NCBI RefSeq assembly: GCF_031082405.1
Contig: NZ_JAVHJU010000007.1
Span: forward strand, 186,001-250,000
Length of the DNA stretch: 64,000 bases
Direction: 5' to 3'
Origin: Amycolatopsis sp. A133
Lineage (GTDB): Bacteria; Actinomycetota; Actinomycetes; Mycobacteriales; Pseudonocardiaceae
The position numbers and the translations under genes are program-made. The notes under the pieces are model-generated. The model worked only from the letters and a program-made list of their open reading frames with translations, made no database searches and was not told the origin of the DNA. Below, piece by piece: positions 45,651 to 54,259 of this stretch. Numbering within the stretch: the first letter of the stretch is position 1; every line of letters begins with the position of its first letter.

Positions 45651-46583
45651 ATGACCCGGGTCCGCGAACTCAGCCCGTATGTCGAGCTGCACCGGGAACA
45701 ATGGAAAGAACTGCGGAGTTCGACTCCGCTGCCACTGACCGCGGCCGAGCTGCTGCGGCTGCGCGGCCTCGGCGAGCAGGTCGACCTGGCCGAGGTGGCC
45801 GACGTCTACCTGCCGCTGTCCCGCCTGATCAACCTGCAGGTCGCCGCCCGCCAGCGGCTCTACGAAGCGACGACGACGTTCCTCGGTGACGACTCCCGCG
45901 GCACGAAGGTCCCGTTCGTGATCGGCATCGCCGGCAGCGTCGCGGTCGGCAAGTCGACCACCGCCCGCATCCTGCGCACGCTGCTCGCCCGCTGGCCGGA
46001 CCACCCCCGCGTCGACCTGGTCACCACCGACGGCTTCCTCTACCCGCGCGCCGAGCTGATGCGGCGCGGGATCATGCACCGCAAGGGCTTCCCGGAGAGC
46101 TACGACCGCCGGGCCCTGCTGCGGTTCGTCACCGAGGTCAAGTCGGGCGCCGAGCGCGTCGCCGCGCCGGTGTACTCGCACCTGGCCTACGACATCCTGC
46201 CCGGCCAGGAGCAGGTGGTGCAGCAGCCGGACATCCTCATCGTCGAGGGCCTGAACGTGCTGCAGCCGGGGCCGCGGCTGATGGTGTCCGACCTCTTCGA
46301 CTTCTCCATCTACGTCGACGCGCACACCGACGACATCCAGCGCTGGTACGTCGAGCGGTTCCTCGAGCTGCGGCACACGGCGTTCGCGGACCCGGCGTCG
46401 CACTTCCACCACTTCGCCGGCCTGCCCGACGACGAGGCCCGCGCCGAGGCCCGGCACCTGTGGCACTCCATCAACGAGCCGAACCTGATGGAGAACATCA
46501 AGCCGACGCGGCCGCGGGCGACGCTGGTGCTGCGCAAGGACTGCGACCACGCCATCAACCGGGTCCGCCTGCGCAAGCTCTGA
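45651..46583 (+). CDS. coaA: type I pantothenate kinase
   Basis: The 310-residue enzyme phosphorylates pantothenate, the first and regulated step of coenzyme A synthesis. It shows [15 protein letters not shown] at the start, the P-loop [12 protein letters not shown] (about 95-106), [25 protein letters not shown] and IVEGLNVLQ, all typical of bacterial CoaA. Length is normal (about 310-320). The ATG has a GGAGGAG site. Feedback inhibition by CoA is known for the family. The gene stands alone. Confidence 0.96.
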   Translation: MTRVRELSPYVELHREQWKELRSSTPLPLTAAELLRLRGLGEQVDLAEVADVYLPLSRLINLQVAARQRLYEATTTFLGDDSRGTKVPFVIGIAGSVAVGKSTTARILRTLLARWPDHPRVDLVTTDGFLYPRAELMRRGIMHRKGFPESYDRRALLRFVTEVKSGAERVAAPVYSHLAYDILPGQEQVVQQPDILIVEGLNVLQPGPRLMVSDLFDFSIYVDAHTDDIQRWYVERFLELRHTAFADPASHFHHFAGLPDDEARAEARHLWHSINEPNLMENIKPTRPRATLVLRKDCDHAINRVRLRKL

Positions 46584-46682
46584 CCCGTCACGCACCGCGT
46601 CACCCACATGCTCGACATTCGCACGCTGCGCGAGCGTCCGGCCACGATTCGTTGCGCCCTGGCGACTCTCCGCGCCGGAATC

Positions 46683-46696
46683 CGGCCGATCGGCCG
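46683..46696. repeat. perfect 14-base palindrome between coaA and the small membrane protein gene
   Basis: CGGCCGATCGGCCG at 46683-46696 is a perfect palindrome, and AACCGGTT (46716-46723) is another close by. Either may be an operator for the downstream small gene. Confidence 0.4.
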
Positions 46697-46802
46697 AGGT
46701 GCGCCGTTCAGCCGTAACCGGTTGGCCGATACCCCCGGCCGCCTGCGAAAGCGACCCTGAAGGAGTCAGGAAAACGGCTCTGAGCTGGGGAGGAGGCCCA
46801 CG

Positions 46803-46958
46803 ATGTTCTCGATGATCCTCACGTGGGTCGGTGCGGTGCTCGGTCTGGCGTTGCTGATCGCGATGGCCGCCGGAACGTTCGTAGTCGACTTCGACGACAA
46901 GTTGCAGGAACGCCGCCGCAAAGCGAAGCCGGTCGAACCGGCAGGCCCCCTCCCCTAG
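46803..46958 (+). CDS. 51-residue single-pass membrane protein
   Basis: This short open frame reads MFSMILTWVGAVLGLALL at the start, forming one membrane helix (about 3-28), then an acidic patch VVDFDDKLQERRRK and a short proline-rich end. Start and stop codons are clear and a very strong ribosome site (GGGGAGGAGG) lies at the right distance, which argues for a real gene. Function is unknown. It stands alone between coaA and a convergent gene three bases beyond its stop. Confidence 0.72.
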   Translation: MFSMILTWVGAVLGLALLIAMAAGTFVVDFDDKLQERRRKAKPVEPAGPLP

Positions 46959-46961
46959 GCG

Positions 46962-48470
46962 TCAGAGTTCGGCCAGCGCCTCGAGGTAGGCGTCGGCGTC
47001 GTATTCGAGGTTTTCCCCGTCCAGCAGGCTGTTTTCCAGCGCGTCGATCAGCTGCTCGAAGATCTCGTCGCGGTCGAGCTCGCCCTCCTGGAGGCGCTCG
47101 ACGGCCGGCCAGACCTCGGCGGGCTCGTTGTCCCACAGCTGGTCGACGATCGTCGCGCGCAGGATCAGCCGCTGCTCTTCCTCGTCCTCGTCGGCCTCGG
47201 CGATGACGAGCGCCCGGCGCTGGTCGGGGTCGGTCGGGTCGAGGTCGACCTCTTCCTCGTCGATCTCCGTGGTCGTCGTCGGCACGGCGAACATCCGGCG
47301 CTCGAGCGCGTCGGCCAGTTCGGTCGGCGACAGGTCGTCGGTGTCGGCGAAGTAGCGCTCCAGCGGTGAGTCGTCATCGTCGCCGTATTCACTCAGGTAG
47401 TCGGCGACGGCCTCGTCGAGGGCGGCGATCGCGGTCTCGGTCAGCCCGGCCCGCTCGCCCGTCCACTGCACCCAGGCCAGCACGACCCGCTCCACGGCGT
47501 CTTCGTGGTCGGCGTCGAGCTCGTACTCCTCGCCCAGCAGACCCTCGAGGAACCGGGCGATCTTCTCCGGCCCGACGCGCAGCGGGTTGCCGGGGTCGGT
47601 GCGCAGGCCGTGCTCCAGCAGCAGGCCACCGAGCGTGCGGGCGGCTTCGGCGTCCTCACCGCTCGCCGCGACGAACTGCTCGACGACGGCGGCGCGCTCG
47701 GCCTCGGACCACTCGGCCACCTCGGGCACGAGCGCGGGCTCCGGCAGCGCCCGGCACCAGAGGAGCGCGACCGCGTGGAAGCGGGCGTAGTCCTCGCTGA
47801 CGTCGGCCTCGTCGAGGTGGTCGGTGGCGGCGAGGCCGTCCGCGATCAGCCGGTGGGCCTCGGCGGGGTCGACCGCCTCGAAGACGACCAGTTCCGGGTC
47901 GGCGTCGGACTGCTCCCGCATTTCGGCGAGGACGTCGGCGGGCTTGTCGATCACGACGAGGTCCCGGACCCGGCCGCCCTCGGTGAAGTCGAGCAGCGCG
48001 AGCAGGCCGTACGCCTGGTCGCCGTGGGAGAAGACGCAGAGCAGGGACGACTCGTCGCCGTAGACGTCACCGGTCCGCCAGCACTCGCCGGCGGTGATCC
48101 GGCCCAGCCCGGCGGCCCAGGCGGGCTGGGGGATGCCGCGGCCGAGGACGACCTGCAGCCCCGCGTCGGCGGCCTTGCGTTCGACGTCGGTCTCCGCGAC
48201 GACCTTCAGCGCGGCCAGTAGCGCGGCGGCCCCCGGGGTGATCTTGCGCTGCGCGAAGGCGATGAGCTCCAGGCCGAGCGGCTCTTCGCCGTCCTCGACG
48301 GGCAGGTCGTGGAACTGGCCGAGCACCTCGGAGGCGAGCAGCTCGACGTCGGCGGGCGCGGGGTCGGCGCCCAGCGCCGAGAAGTCGTTCAGAACGTCCT
48401 TGAACAGGCCGGTCACGCTGTGCGTGACGGGCTGCGGCGGCTTCTTGCGGGCGCGACTGACCGGGCTCAT
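46962..48470 (-). CDS. acidic helical protein of unknown function
   Basis: I do not recognise this 502-residue soluble protein. It starts with a basic MSPVSRARKKPP, continues with a domain rich in helices and the segment GRGIPQPAWAAGLGRITAGECWRTGDVYGDESSLLCVFSHGD, and ends with a very acidic part (EEEVDLDPTDPDQRRALVIAEADEDEEEQRLIL). Similar long acidic proteins are found in other actinomycetes. The ATG at 48470 is the first in frame after non-coding DNA. There is no signal or membrane helix. Confidence 0.78.
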   Translation of the reverse strand: MSPVSRARKKPPQPVTHSVTGLFKDVLNDFSALGADPAPADVELLASEVLGQFHDLPVEDGEEPLGLELIAFAQRKITPGAAALLAALKVVAETDVERKAADAGLQVVLGRGIPQPAWAAGLGRITAGECWRTGDVYGDESSLLCVFSHGDQAYGLLALLDFTEGGRVRDLVVIDKPADVLAEMREQSDADPELVVFEAVDPAEAHRLIADGLAATDHLDEADVSEDYARFHAVALLWCRALPEPALVPEVAEWSEAERAAVVEQFVAASGEDAEAARTLGGLLLEHGLRTDPGNPLRVGPEKIARFLEGLLGEEYELDADHEDAVERVVLAWVQWTGERAGLTETAIAALDEAVADYLSEYGDDDDSPLERYFADTDDLSPTELADALERRMFAVPTTTTEIDEEEVDLDPTDPDQRRALVIAEADEDEEEQRLILRATIVDQLWDNEPAEVWPAVERLQEGELDRDEIFEQLIDALENSLLDGENLEYDADAYLEALAEL

Positions 48471-48500
48471 GCCGTCATGCTTTCACCTCACCGCAAGCCG

Positions 48501-48582
48501 GTCGCGGTGGCCCTGGCGCGGGTCCCGCCGCTCGCTCGACGGGGAGGCGCCGAGCCGGACGACGGAACTGGGCCACCGCGAC
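48501..48582. repeat. 13-base inverted repeat with 56-base spacer
   Basis: GTCGCGGTGGCCC (48501-48513) and its exact reverse complement (48570-48582) flank 56 bases in the 164-base gap between two leftward genes. It may terminate the gene ending at 48635 or shape the leader of the gene starting at 48470. Confidence 0.5.
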
Positions 48583-48634
48583 ACTTGGCGCGCTCACGAT
48601 GTCCCGGTGCACGTGTAACACCGGTTCTCCCGGG

Positions 48635-49966
48635 TCAACGAGGTGCGCGCGCGGAGGTTACGGCTTTGGGCAGGGCGATCCGGGCGGCCCGGATTTCCGT
48701 GATCAGCCGGGTTTTCCGCCGGTGGTTTTCCACCAGCGCGGCCAGGTAGGCGGTGAATTCGTCGGAGGTCCCGGCGCGCTTGTGCAAGGTGCGCAACAGC
48801 TTCAGCCGGCGCGCGGCTTCCCGGTAGGCCTGCGGGTCCTTGCGTTCGATGAGCTCGTCGACCTGCTCGCGGAAGACGGGGATCGTCTCGGCCGGGTGCT
48901 CGGCCGCCCGTTGTTCCGCCAGCTCGAGCTTGAGCTCGCCGGACGCGCCGAACCGCACGCAGGCCCGCCAGGCTTCGTCCGGGCGGCCGTCGTCGAGCAG
49001 GACGCGGACGAGCTCGCCGGCCTGCTCGGCACCCTCGGCGGCGCGTTCGCGCAGGCACGCCAGCGCGTCCCGGCGCTGCACCGTCCACTTCCCCTCGGCC
49101 TGCGCGGCTTCGCGGAGAGCTGTGTAGGTCTCTCGCCCCGGCTTGGCGTCGAACTCCCGGCGACGCCGGGAGGTTTTGTCCTCGGGCCCGGGTGGCGGCG
49201 GGTGCTTGTCGTGGGTGAGCGCGCGGGCGGCGTGCGCGATGGCCTCGCTGTGCCGCCCGGCGGCCCGCAGCACGCGGACGATCTTGAGGCTGACGTCCAC
49301 GCGCGGCGGCTTGGCCGACAGGATCGCCACCAGCTCGTCGACGTCGCCGAGCACCTCGGCCAGCTGCTCCCGGAGCCGTTCGGCCACGTCACGGCGGTGG
49401 CCGGGGCCGTTCGCCGCGAGCACGTCGTCCACAGTGGACTTGATCCGCTTGAGCCCCGGCTCGCCCAGCGCCGTCGCGAACTCGGCGAGGTCGATCACCG
49501 GACGGCCGGGGCCGTCGAACTCGACTTCGAGGATCCAGTCGGCCAGCTTCTCCGGGTCCGGCGGCCGGGCGGCGCACGCGCGGGCGTAGAGCTCCACGGC
49601 CCGGTCGAGCCGGTCGGCCAGGTCGCCGGCGTGGTCGCCGGACTGCTCCAGGACCTCGCTGATGTCGTCGACCGTGCGCCGGGCCAGCGGGGCCAGGTCG
49701 GCGCGGCTGCCGGCGTCGAGCATCCGCTGCAGCGTGTCGAGGACGGCGCCGATCTTCGCGGTGTACTCGACGTTCCCGTCGGTCACCGCCGTGTCCAGCA
49801 GCCGGTGCGCCTCGCTGACGTCACCGGATTGGGTGGCGGCGCGCAGTTCGAGCGAATGCCGCAGCTCCGGGTCGCGCTCAGCCTGGGCGAGCAGCAGGTC
49901 CGCCAGCGTCTCCGCGTCCAAAGTGCGCAGGTAGGGGCGAAGATCCGAGGGGGGACTCACGCGCAT
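48635..49966 (-). CDS. helical-repeat protein related to SWIM-protein C-terminal regions
   Basis: The 443-residue protein is almost all helix with TPR-like pairs such as LLLAQAERDPELRHSLELRAA, REQLAEVLGDVDELVAILSAKP and LVRVLLDDGRPDEAWRACVRFG. Its second half resembles the helical repeats that follow the zinc finger in actinobacterial SWIM-domain proteins, but no SWIM cysteines are present. It is probably a scaffold or partner-binding protein. The ATG at 49966 was chosen; a GTG two codons inside is possible. One copy of the GTCCACAGTGGAC palindrome lies within it. Confidence 0.78.
   Translation of the reverse strand: MRVSPPSDLRPYLRTLDAETLADLLLAQAERDPELRHSLELRAATQSGDVSEAHRLLDTAVTDGNVEYTAKIGAVLDTLQRMLDAGSRADLAPLARRTVDDISEVLEQSGDHAGDLADRLDRAVELYARACAARPPDPEKLADWILEVEFDGPGRPVIDLAEFATALGEPGLKRIKSTVDDVLAANGPGHRRDVAERLREQLAEVLGDVDELVAILSAKPPRVDVSLKIVRVLRAAGRHSEAIAHAARALTHDKHPPPPGPEDKTSRRRREFDAKPGRETYTALREAAQAEGKWTVQRRDALACLRERAAEGAEQAGELVRVLLDDGRPDEAWRACVRFGASGELKLELAEQRAAEHPAETIPVFREQVDELIERKDPQAYREAARRLKLLRTLHKRAGTSDEFTAYLAALVENHRRKTRLITEIRAARIALPKAVTSARAPR
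49427..49439. repeat. GTCCAC-A-GTGGAC palindrome
   Basis: One of four exact copies of a 13-base palindrome in the window. It lies inside the helical-repeat gene and encodes Ser-Thr-Val-Asp on the minus strand. Confidence 0.6.
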
Positions 49967-50048
49967 CAGTCTGCCCGAAGCCCGCAGCCACGCGTGTGGG
50001 CCAACCGCGTGCTCTTTTCGGAGTAATCAGTGACGTTACGTGATCGTC

Positions 50049-50969
50049 TCATCGACGGCGCAGGTCGTCGAGCACGGCTTTCAGCGGCCACGGCTCCGGC
50101 AGGCCCGGCCGTCGTGACCGTGCGTGGCGGGGTCGCGGGATGGCCGGGCGGACGGTCGGCACCATGATCGGGACCACCGGCACCGGCACCCGCGCCACCA
50201 GCCGCCGGACCACCACCATCAGGAGCCCGGCGAACAGCAGGAGCGCCGTCCCCGCCGCGAGGGCGCCGGCGAGGGTGCGGCGGCCGTCGTCGAGCGTCAG
50301 CTGCACCGCGTACTGGCTCTGCTGCGTGTACAGCAGCCCGAGCCGGCCGGAGACGGCGTAGGCGGCGCTGCGCCACGCGGACTCGGGTACCGGCAGCGGT
50401 TCAGCAGCCGTGAAGGCGTTCTCGGCCGCGGCCAGCTTGCTCCATTCGGCGCTGCGCGTGAGCGATTCGTAAGCCATCCGGCCACTCTCGGTGAGCTGCG
50501 GAACGACCCGGGCCAGCTCGGCCCGGTAGGAGGCCACGGCGGAGGTGAACGACCCGCGGGTCACGTTGTCGAGCCCGGCCAGCGCGAGGGAATCGGAGCG
50601 ATCCATGCCTTCGGCGACGGAAAGCAGCTCGACGGCGGTCGTCTGCTGGTAGGCGGACTCGGCGTCCGGAGCGTGGCGCGCGTAGTCGCGCAGACCGGCG
50701 ATGGCGGATTCGATCCGCTGGGTGTAGGCCGCGTACGCGGCGCTCCGCTGGTCGGGCGCGGCCATCGCCGCGCTCCGCTCGCCTTGCAACGCGACCACCG
50801 CGCGGGCCGTCCGGTCCGCGACGACCGCCGTCTCCATGGCCGCATCGCGGGTCCGAACCGCTTGGTGGACCAGCAAAACCGCGATCACCGCGGCCACGAC
50901 GACGAGCGCGCCGCCGGGGATGAAGGCGATGCCCAGCATGCGGCCGCGGACGGATCGCAGGTACTTCAA
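50049..50969 (-). CDS. orphan NIT-domain membrane sensor
   Basis: The 306-residue protein has a membrane helix near the N terminus (about 12-36), an all-helical extracytoplasmic nitrate/nitrite-sensing (NIT) domain with ALQGERSAAMAAPDQRSAAYAAYTQRIESA, a second helix (about 235-257) and a short basic, proline-rich cytoplasmic tail. In most actinomycetes NIT domains are part of nitrate-/osmo-sensing histidine kinases; here the kinase is absent. It begins with TTG at 50969 behind AAGGGAA. Output partner unknown. Confidence 0.82.
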   Translation of the reverse strand: MKYLRSVRGRMLGIAFIPGGALVVVAAVIAVLLVHQAVRTRDAAMETAVVADRTARAVVALQGERSAAMAAPDQRSAAYAAYTQRIESAIAGLRDYARHAPDAESAYQQTTAVELLSVAEGMDRSDSLALAGLDNVTRGSFTSAVASYRAELARVVPQLTESGRMAYESLTRSAEWSKLAAAENAFTAAEPLPVPESAWRSAAYAVSGRLGLLYTQQSQYAVQLTLDDGRRTLAGALAAGTALLLFAGLLMVVVRRLVARVPVPVVPIMVPTVRPAIPRPRHARSRRPGLPEPWPLKAVLDDLRRR

Positions 50970-51102
50970 GACGTTCCCTTCCCAGCCTTGGGCCCCGCAA
51001 GCATCCCGACAAAGTTCAACCTATTGAGTGAGAGATTTACCGGTCAACGCCAATCCGCCATACGGCCGTTAGCGCTCGGTGACTACGGGGACAATCACGT
51101 CC

Positions 51103-51435
51103 GTGACCTTCGACGACGTGACCCAGCGCCTGCGCGGTTTCGCCGCGGCCCGCTCCTGGGAGCCGTACCACACCCCGAAGAACCTCGTGATGGCGCTTTC
51201 CGGCGAGGTCGGCGAGCTGACCTCGCTGTTCCAGTGGCTCACGCCGGAGGAGTCCGACGCGTGGCGCGAGGACCCCGCGCTGGAGGGGAAGGTGCTGGAC
51301 GAGATCGCGGACGTGACGCTGTACCTGTTGCAGCTGGCCGACCGCCTCGGCGTCGACCTGGCGGAGGCGGCGCACGCGAAGATCGACCGCAACGAGGTCC
51401 GCTTCCCGCCGCCGGCCCAGACCCGGAACACCTAG
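51103..51435 (+). CDS. MazG-like nucleotide pyrophosphohydrolase
   Basis: The 110-residue all-alpha protein has the ExxE and ExxD metal motifs of the MazG/RS21-C6 superfamily: ALSGEVGELTSLFQWLT and VLDEIADVTLYLLQLADRLGVDL. It probably hydrolyses non-canonical dNTPs to monophosphates. I chose GTG at 51103 (VTFDDVTQRL), where related proteins begin; a GTG eight codons upstream also fits. Its stop overlaps the convergent DUF3024 gene. Confidence 0.88.
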   Translation: MTFDDVTQRLRGFAAARSWEPYHTPKNLVMALSGEVGELTSLFQWLTPEESDAWREDPALEGKVLDEIADVTLYLLQLADRLGVDLAEAAHAKIDRNEVRFPPPAQTRNT

Positions 51436-51770
51436 CCCCAGAAGACCCCGCCGGGGTTACGGTCGATCTCGTCGAGCAGCGCGGGCGGCGTGCTGGCGAC
51501 CGGGGCGTCCGGGTAGCTCAGCCACCGCCCGTTGCGATCGGCCCACCACACCGACCAGATGCCGAATTCGTCGAGCCGCAGCTGCGCGATCTTCTGCTCG
51601 GTCCACTCGGGACCGGCGTTCGGTGACCAGGGCGCGCGGCGTTCGACGATCGTCACCGCGCGGCCCCGCGTCCGGCACTCGACCCGGATCCGGTCCTGGA
51701 GGTGCTCGGGGACGCGCTGGGCGCACCACCGTTCGATCTGCCGCAGCGCGAGCTCCGGAATAGCCGCCAT
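51432..51770 (-). CDS. DUF3024 protein
   Basis: The 112-residue protein matches the DUF3024 pattern: ALRQIERWCAQRVPEHLQDRIRVECRTRGRAVTIVERR, WTEQKIAQLRLDE and WSVWWADRNGRW. The family is small, soluble and uncharacterised. Shared CTAG stop with the MazG-like gene. The ATG is at 51770. Confidence 0.88.
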   Translation of the reverse strand: MAAIPELALRQIERWCAQRVPEHLQDRIRVECRTRGRAVTIVERRAPWSPNAGPEWTEQKIAQLRLDEFGIWSVWWADRNGRWLSYPDAPVASTPPALLDEIDRNPGGVFWG

Positions 51771-51843
51771 GGTGCCAGTGAACCGGGTCCCGTTCAGCCC
51801 GGCCGCACGGGGTCACCGGCAAGCGCCGCGAGCACGGCTTCTC

Positions 51844-53223
51844 TCACCGCGGCGCCGGCTCGGCGAGCCACCAGCCGCCGAGCAAGGCGCCAACTCCGAG
51901 CGCGGCGAGGAAGATCCCCGCGGCCAGCGGCGTCCCGCCGAACATCGCAAGAACGACGACAAGCATCAGCAGCAGCCCGGCCCCCATCAGGATCCGGCCG
52001 CCGACGAGCCTTGGCACCGCGGCCTTCGCCGGGGCCGGCGGTGCGGGCGGCGGCTCGAAGCCGAGTGCCACCGGTGCGGCACCGATGTCGAGGACGACGG
52101 CGCCGAGCTCGGTGGCCCGCGCCAGCCGGGGCTCGTCGGCGGGCACGGTCGCGTCGGCCACCAGGTGGGTGACACTCGCGGTCAGCTTCTTGGCCAGCCG
52201 GCCGCCCTCGGCGAGGACCCGCGCGCGCAGCCGGTCCGCCGCCACGGTGGTGCCCAGCACCAGCACCCGGGTCGGCTTCCCGCCCGCGGAGGGCCGCAGG
52301 TCGCCGGCCTCGGCGACACCGAGCGCGGTCGCCACCTGCCGCAGCTCGCGCGCTTCCGCGGTGGTCACGACGCCGTCCCGTTCCGCGATCGTCCGCAGCG
52401 CGGTCACGAGCTGCTCGTGCGTCGACCGCACCTGCGCTTCGGTCAACCCGGCCTCGCCCGCCGCCGCGGCCAAGACCGCCACCTCGTCCGGGGTGAGGTG
52501 CTGATCGGCGATGACCCCGGCGAGCAGATCCAGGTAGGCGTCCCCGCTCCCGCCGCCGGCGATCCGCTCGACGGCCTCGGCCATCCACCCCGGCTCGGCG
52601 GCAGACTCCTCGGCGCGGGGAAGCAGCCGGCCGGCGGCGAACCGCGGCAGGCCGGGGAAGACCGGCGGCGACGCGAACGTCAGGCCGTACCGCCCGAACA
52701 GGACGGTCGCCAGCCGGGCGATCGTCCTCGCCCCGGACAAGGCCGAAGGCCCGGTGGGCACGCCGAGGGCGTGCGCCACGGTCGCCGGCCGGTAGTTGGG
52801 CAGCCGCACCACCGACTGGGCGGCCGCCAACGTCGAGACACCCGGCAGTGCGGGCAGCCGGACGCCGAGGAGCCCGATTTCGCGGTCGAGGAAAGCCTCG
52901 GTGAAGGCCGGATCGTGCGTCACGACCACGCTGCCGGCGCACAGGTCGAGCAGCGGACCCAGCACCTCGCCGAACGACGGTGCGTCATCGAGTTCGCCGC
53001 GCGTGATGCCGTGCACGAGCGCGGTACCAAGGGGAATTGCGGCTCCCGGGTCGACCAGCGTCGAAAGCTCACCGGCGAACGAGCCGTCGGCGTCGACCCG
53101 CACGGCGGCGAGCTCGACGACGCGGCCCGGGCGCAACCCGGTGGTCCGGATGTCCACGGCGGTGAAGCCGACGCCGTGCGCGGGATGGCCGCCGGCGGCG
53201 AGCAGCGGGAGTAATTCGATCAC
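51844..53223 (-). CDS. degenerate DEDDh exonuclease fold with BRCT-like and C-terminal membrane helices
   Basis: The 459-residue protein starts with a DnaQ/epsilon-like region: FTAVDIRTTGLRPGRVVELAAV, VHGITRGELDDAPSFGEVL and VVVTHDPAFTEAFLDREIG. Only Asp24 of the catalytic set remains; the usual Glu is Arg26, the motif II Asp is Thr108, and the motif III His/Asp are Ser160/Gly164, so nuclease activity is unlikely. A helical TerB-like stretch (about 265-340), a BRCT-like domain (about 350-415) and two membrane helices (about 425-455) follow. The GTG at 53223 was chosen; a start 38 codons upstream is open. It is divergent from another degenerate nuclease-fold protein. Confidence 0.78.
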   Translation of the reverse strand: MIELLPLLAAGGHPAHGVGFTAVDIRTTGLRPGRVVELAAVRVDADGSFAGELSTLVDPGAAIPLGTALVHGITRGELDDAPSFGEVLGPLLDLCAGSVVVTHDPAFTEAFLDREIGLLGVRLPALPGVSTLAAAQSVVRLPNYRPATVAHALGVPTGPSALSGARTIARLATVLFGRYGLTFASPPVFPGLPRFAAGRLLPRAEESAAEPGWMAEAVERIAGGGSGDAYLDLLAGVIADQHLTPDEVAVLAAAAGEAGLTEAQVRSTHEQLVTALRTIAERDGVVTTAEARELRQVATALGVAEAGDLRPSAGGKPTRVLVLGTTVAADRLRARVLAEGGRLAKKLTASVTHLVADATVPADEPRLARATELGAVVLDIGAAPVALGFEPPPAPPAPAKAAVPRLVGGRILMGAGLLLMLVVVLAMFGGTPLAAGIFLAALGVGALLGGWWLAEPAPR

Positions 53224-53414
53224 GTCCGCAGGTCGTTTCCCGCTCGGCCGTTGTGACAGCTTTTCGGCGGGCGAGCGTGGTTCGTGACGTGATCGTGACG
53301 GCAACATTCCGCCGGATAACGACTGATGGTCGATCACGAGCTCCCGCGTAACAACGGCGGGAGATTTCCCGAGTACACCGTCAGCACGTCGCTCGAGGAA
53401 CGAGGAAATCCCGC

Positions 53415-54245
53415 ATGCAGCCGAAGAAACGCTTTCCGAACTGGCTGAAGATCGTCCTGGCCGCGTTCACGGTCCTGTTCGTGCTCGGCGCGATCTTCGG
53501 GGAGGCACCCGAGCCGGAGGTCACGACCGCCGCCGCCCCCGTGTCCTCTACACCCCCGGCCACCAGCACTTCTCCGTCCACGACGCCGACGCCGGTGGCC
53601 GTCACCTACACCGTCGGCAGCGTGCCGGACGGCGCCACCGTCGTGGTCGCCGGCAGCGACGGCACCAGCAAAACGGTGCACGTCCTCGGCGTCATCGCCC
53701 CCCTCGTGAGCAACGGCTGTTACGCCGTGGAATCGCTCGCCTGGGCCACTTCGACGCTTTCCGGCAAAGCCGTCACGCTGGGCGCGGAAACGGCGCAAGG
53801 CATCGCACTGACGCTGGCCGACGGGCAGGACTACGCGACCCTGGCGATTCAGCAGGGCTATCTCAAGTACGCGGCCACCGCCGCATTGCCCGCGCTCGCC
53901 GCCACCGAATCCGTGGCGAAGCAGGCCGTCAGCGGGCTGTGGGGACCGCCGTGCCACGGGACCATCGACGCGCCCGCCCCGGCACCGGCGCCCACCCCCG
54001 CTCCGGTCGCGACCCCGAAGCCGGCGCCCGCCACCAAGGCGGCCCCGGCCACCAAGGCAGCTCCGGCCACCAAGGCGGCTCCGCCGCCGGCCGTGAAGAC
54101 CACCGAAGAAGCACCGGCTCACAGCGCCTACTACGCGAACTGCTCCGCCGCGAAGGCCGCCGGCGCCGCGCCGTTGTACCGCGGCGAACCGGGTTACCGG
54201 TCCGGGCTCGACCGCGACGGCGACGGCGTCGCCTGCGAACGGTGA
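53415..54245 (+). CDS. membrane-anchored SNase-like protein with Excalibur domain
   Basis: The 276-residue protein has one membrane helix (about 10-30), a Thr/Pro linker, a staphylococcal-nuclease-like fold (about 65-175: VPDGATVVVAGSD, VHVLGVIAPL, ESVAKQAVSGLW), a Pro/Ala region with three exact ATKAAP repeats (18-base units, about 54031-54083), and a C-terminal Excalibur domain with DRDGDGVACE, a calcium-binding motif. The arginines and glutamate that make SNase active are replaced (His and Leu in VHVLGVIAPL), so catalysis is doubtful. The 191-base divergent gap holds a 7-base hairpin (53341-53363). Confidence 0.83.
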   Translation: MQPKKRFPNWLKIVLAAFTVLFVLGAIFGEAPEPEVTTAAAPVSSTPPATSTSPSTTPTPVAVTYTVGSVPDGATVVVAGSDGTSKTVHVLGVIAPLVSNGCYAVESLAWATSTLSGKAVTLGAETAQGIALTLADGQDYATLAIQQGYLKYAATAALPALAATESVAKQAVSGLWGPPCHGTIDAPAPAPAPTPAPVATPKPAPATKAAPATKAAPATKAAPPPAVKTTEEAPAHSAYYANCSAAKAAGAAPLYRGEPGYRSGLDRDGDGVACER

Positions 54246-54259
54246 TCTAGCCTGGGCCG

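Noticed and set aside
54031..54083. Tandem repeat as a CRISPR or satellite
   Set aside because: Three 18-base units encode ATKAAP within a proline/alanine linker of a real protein; no spacers.
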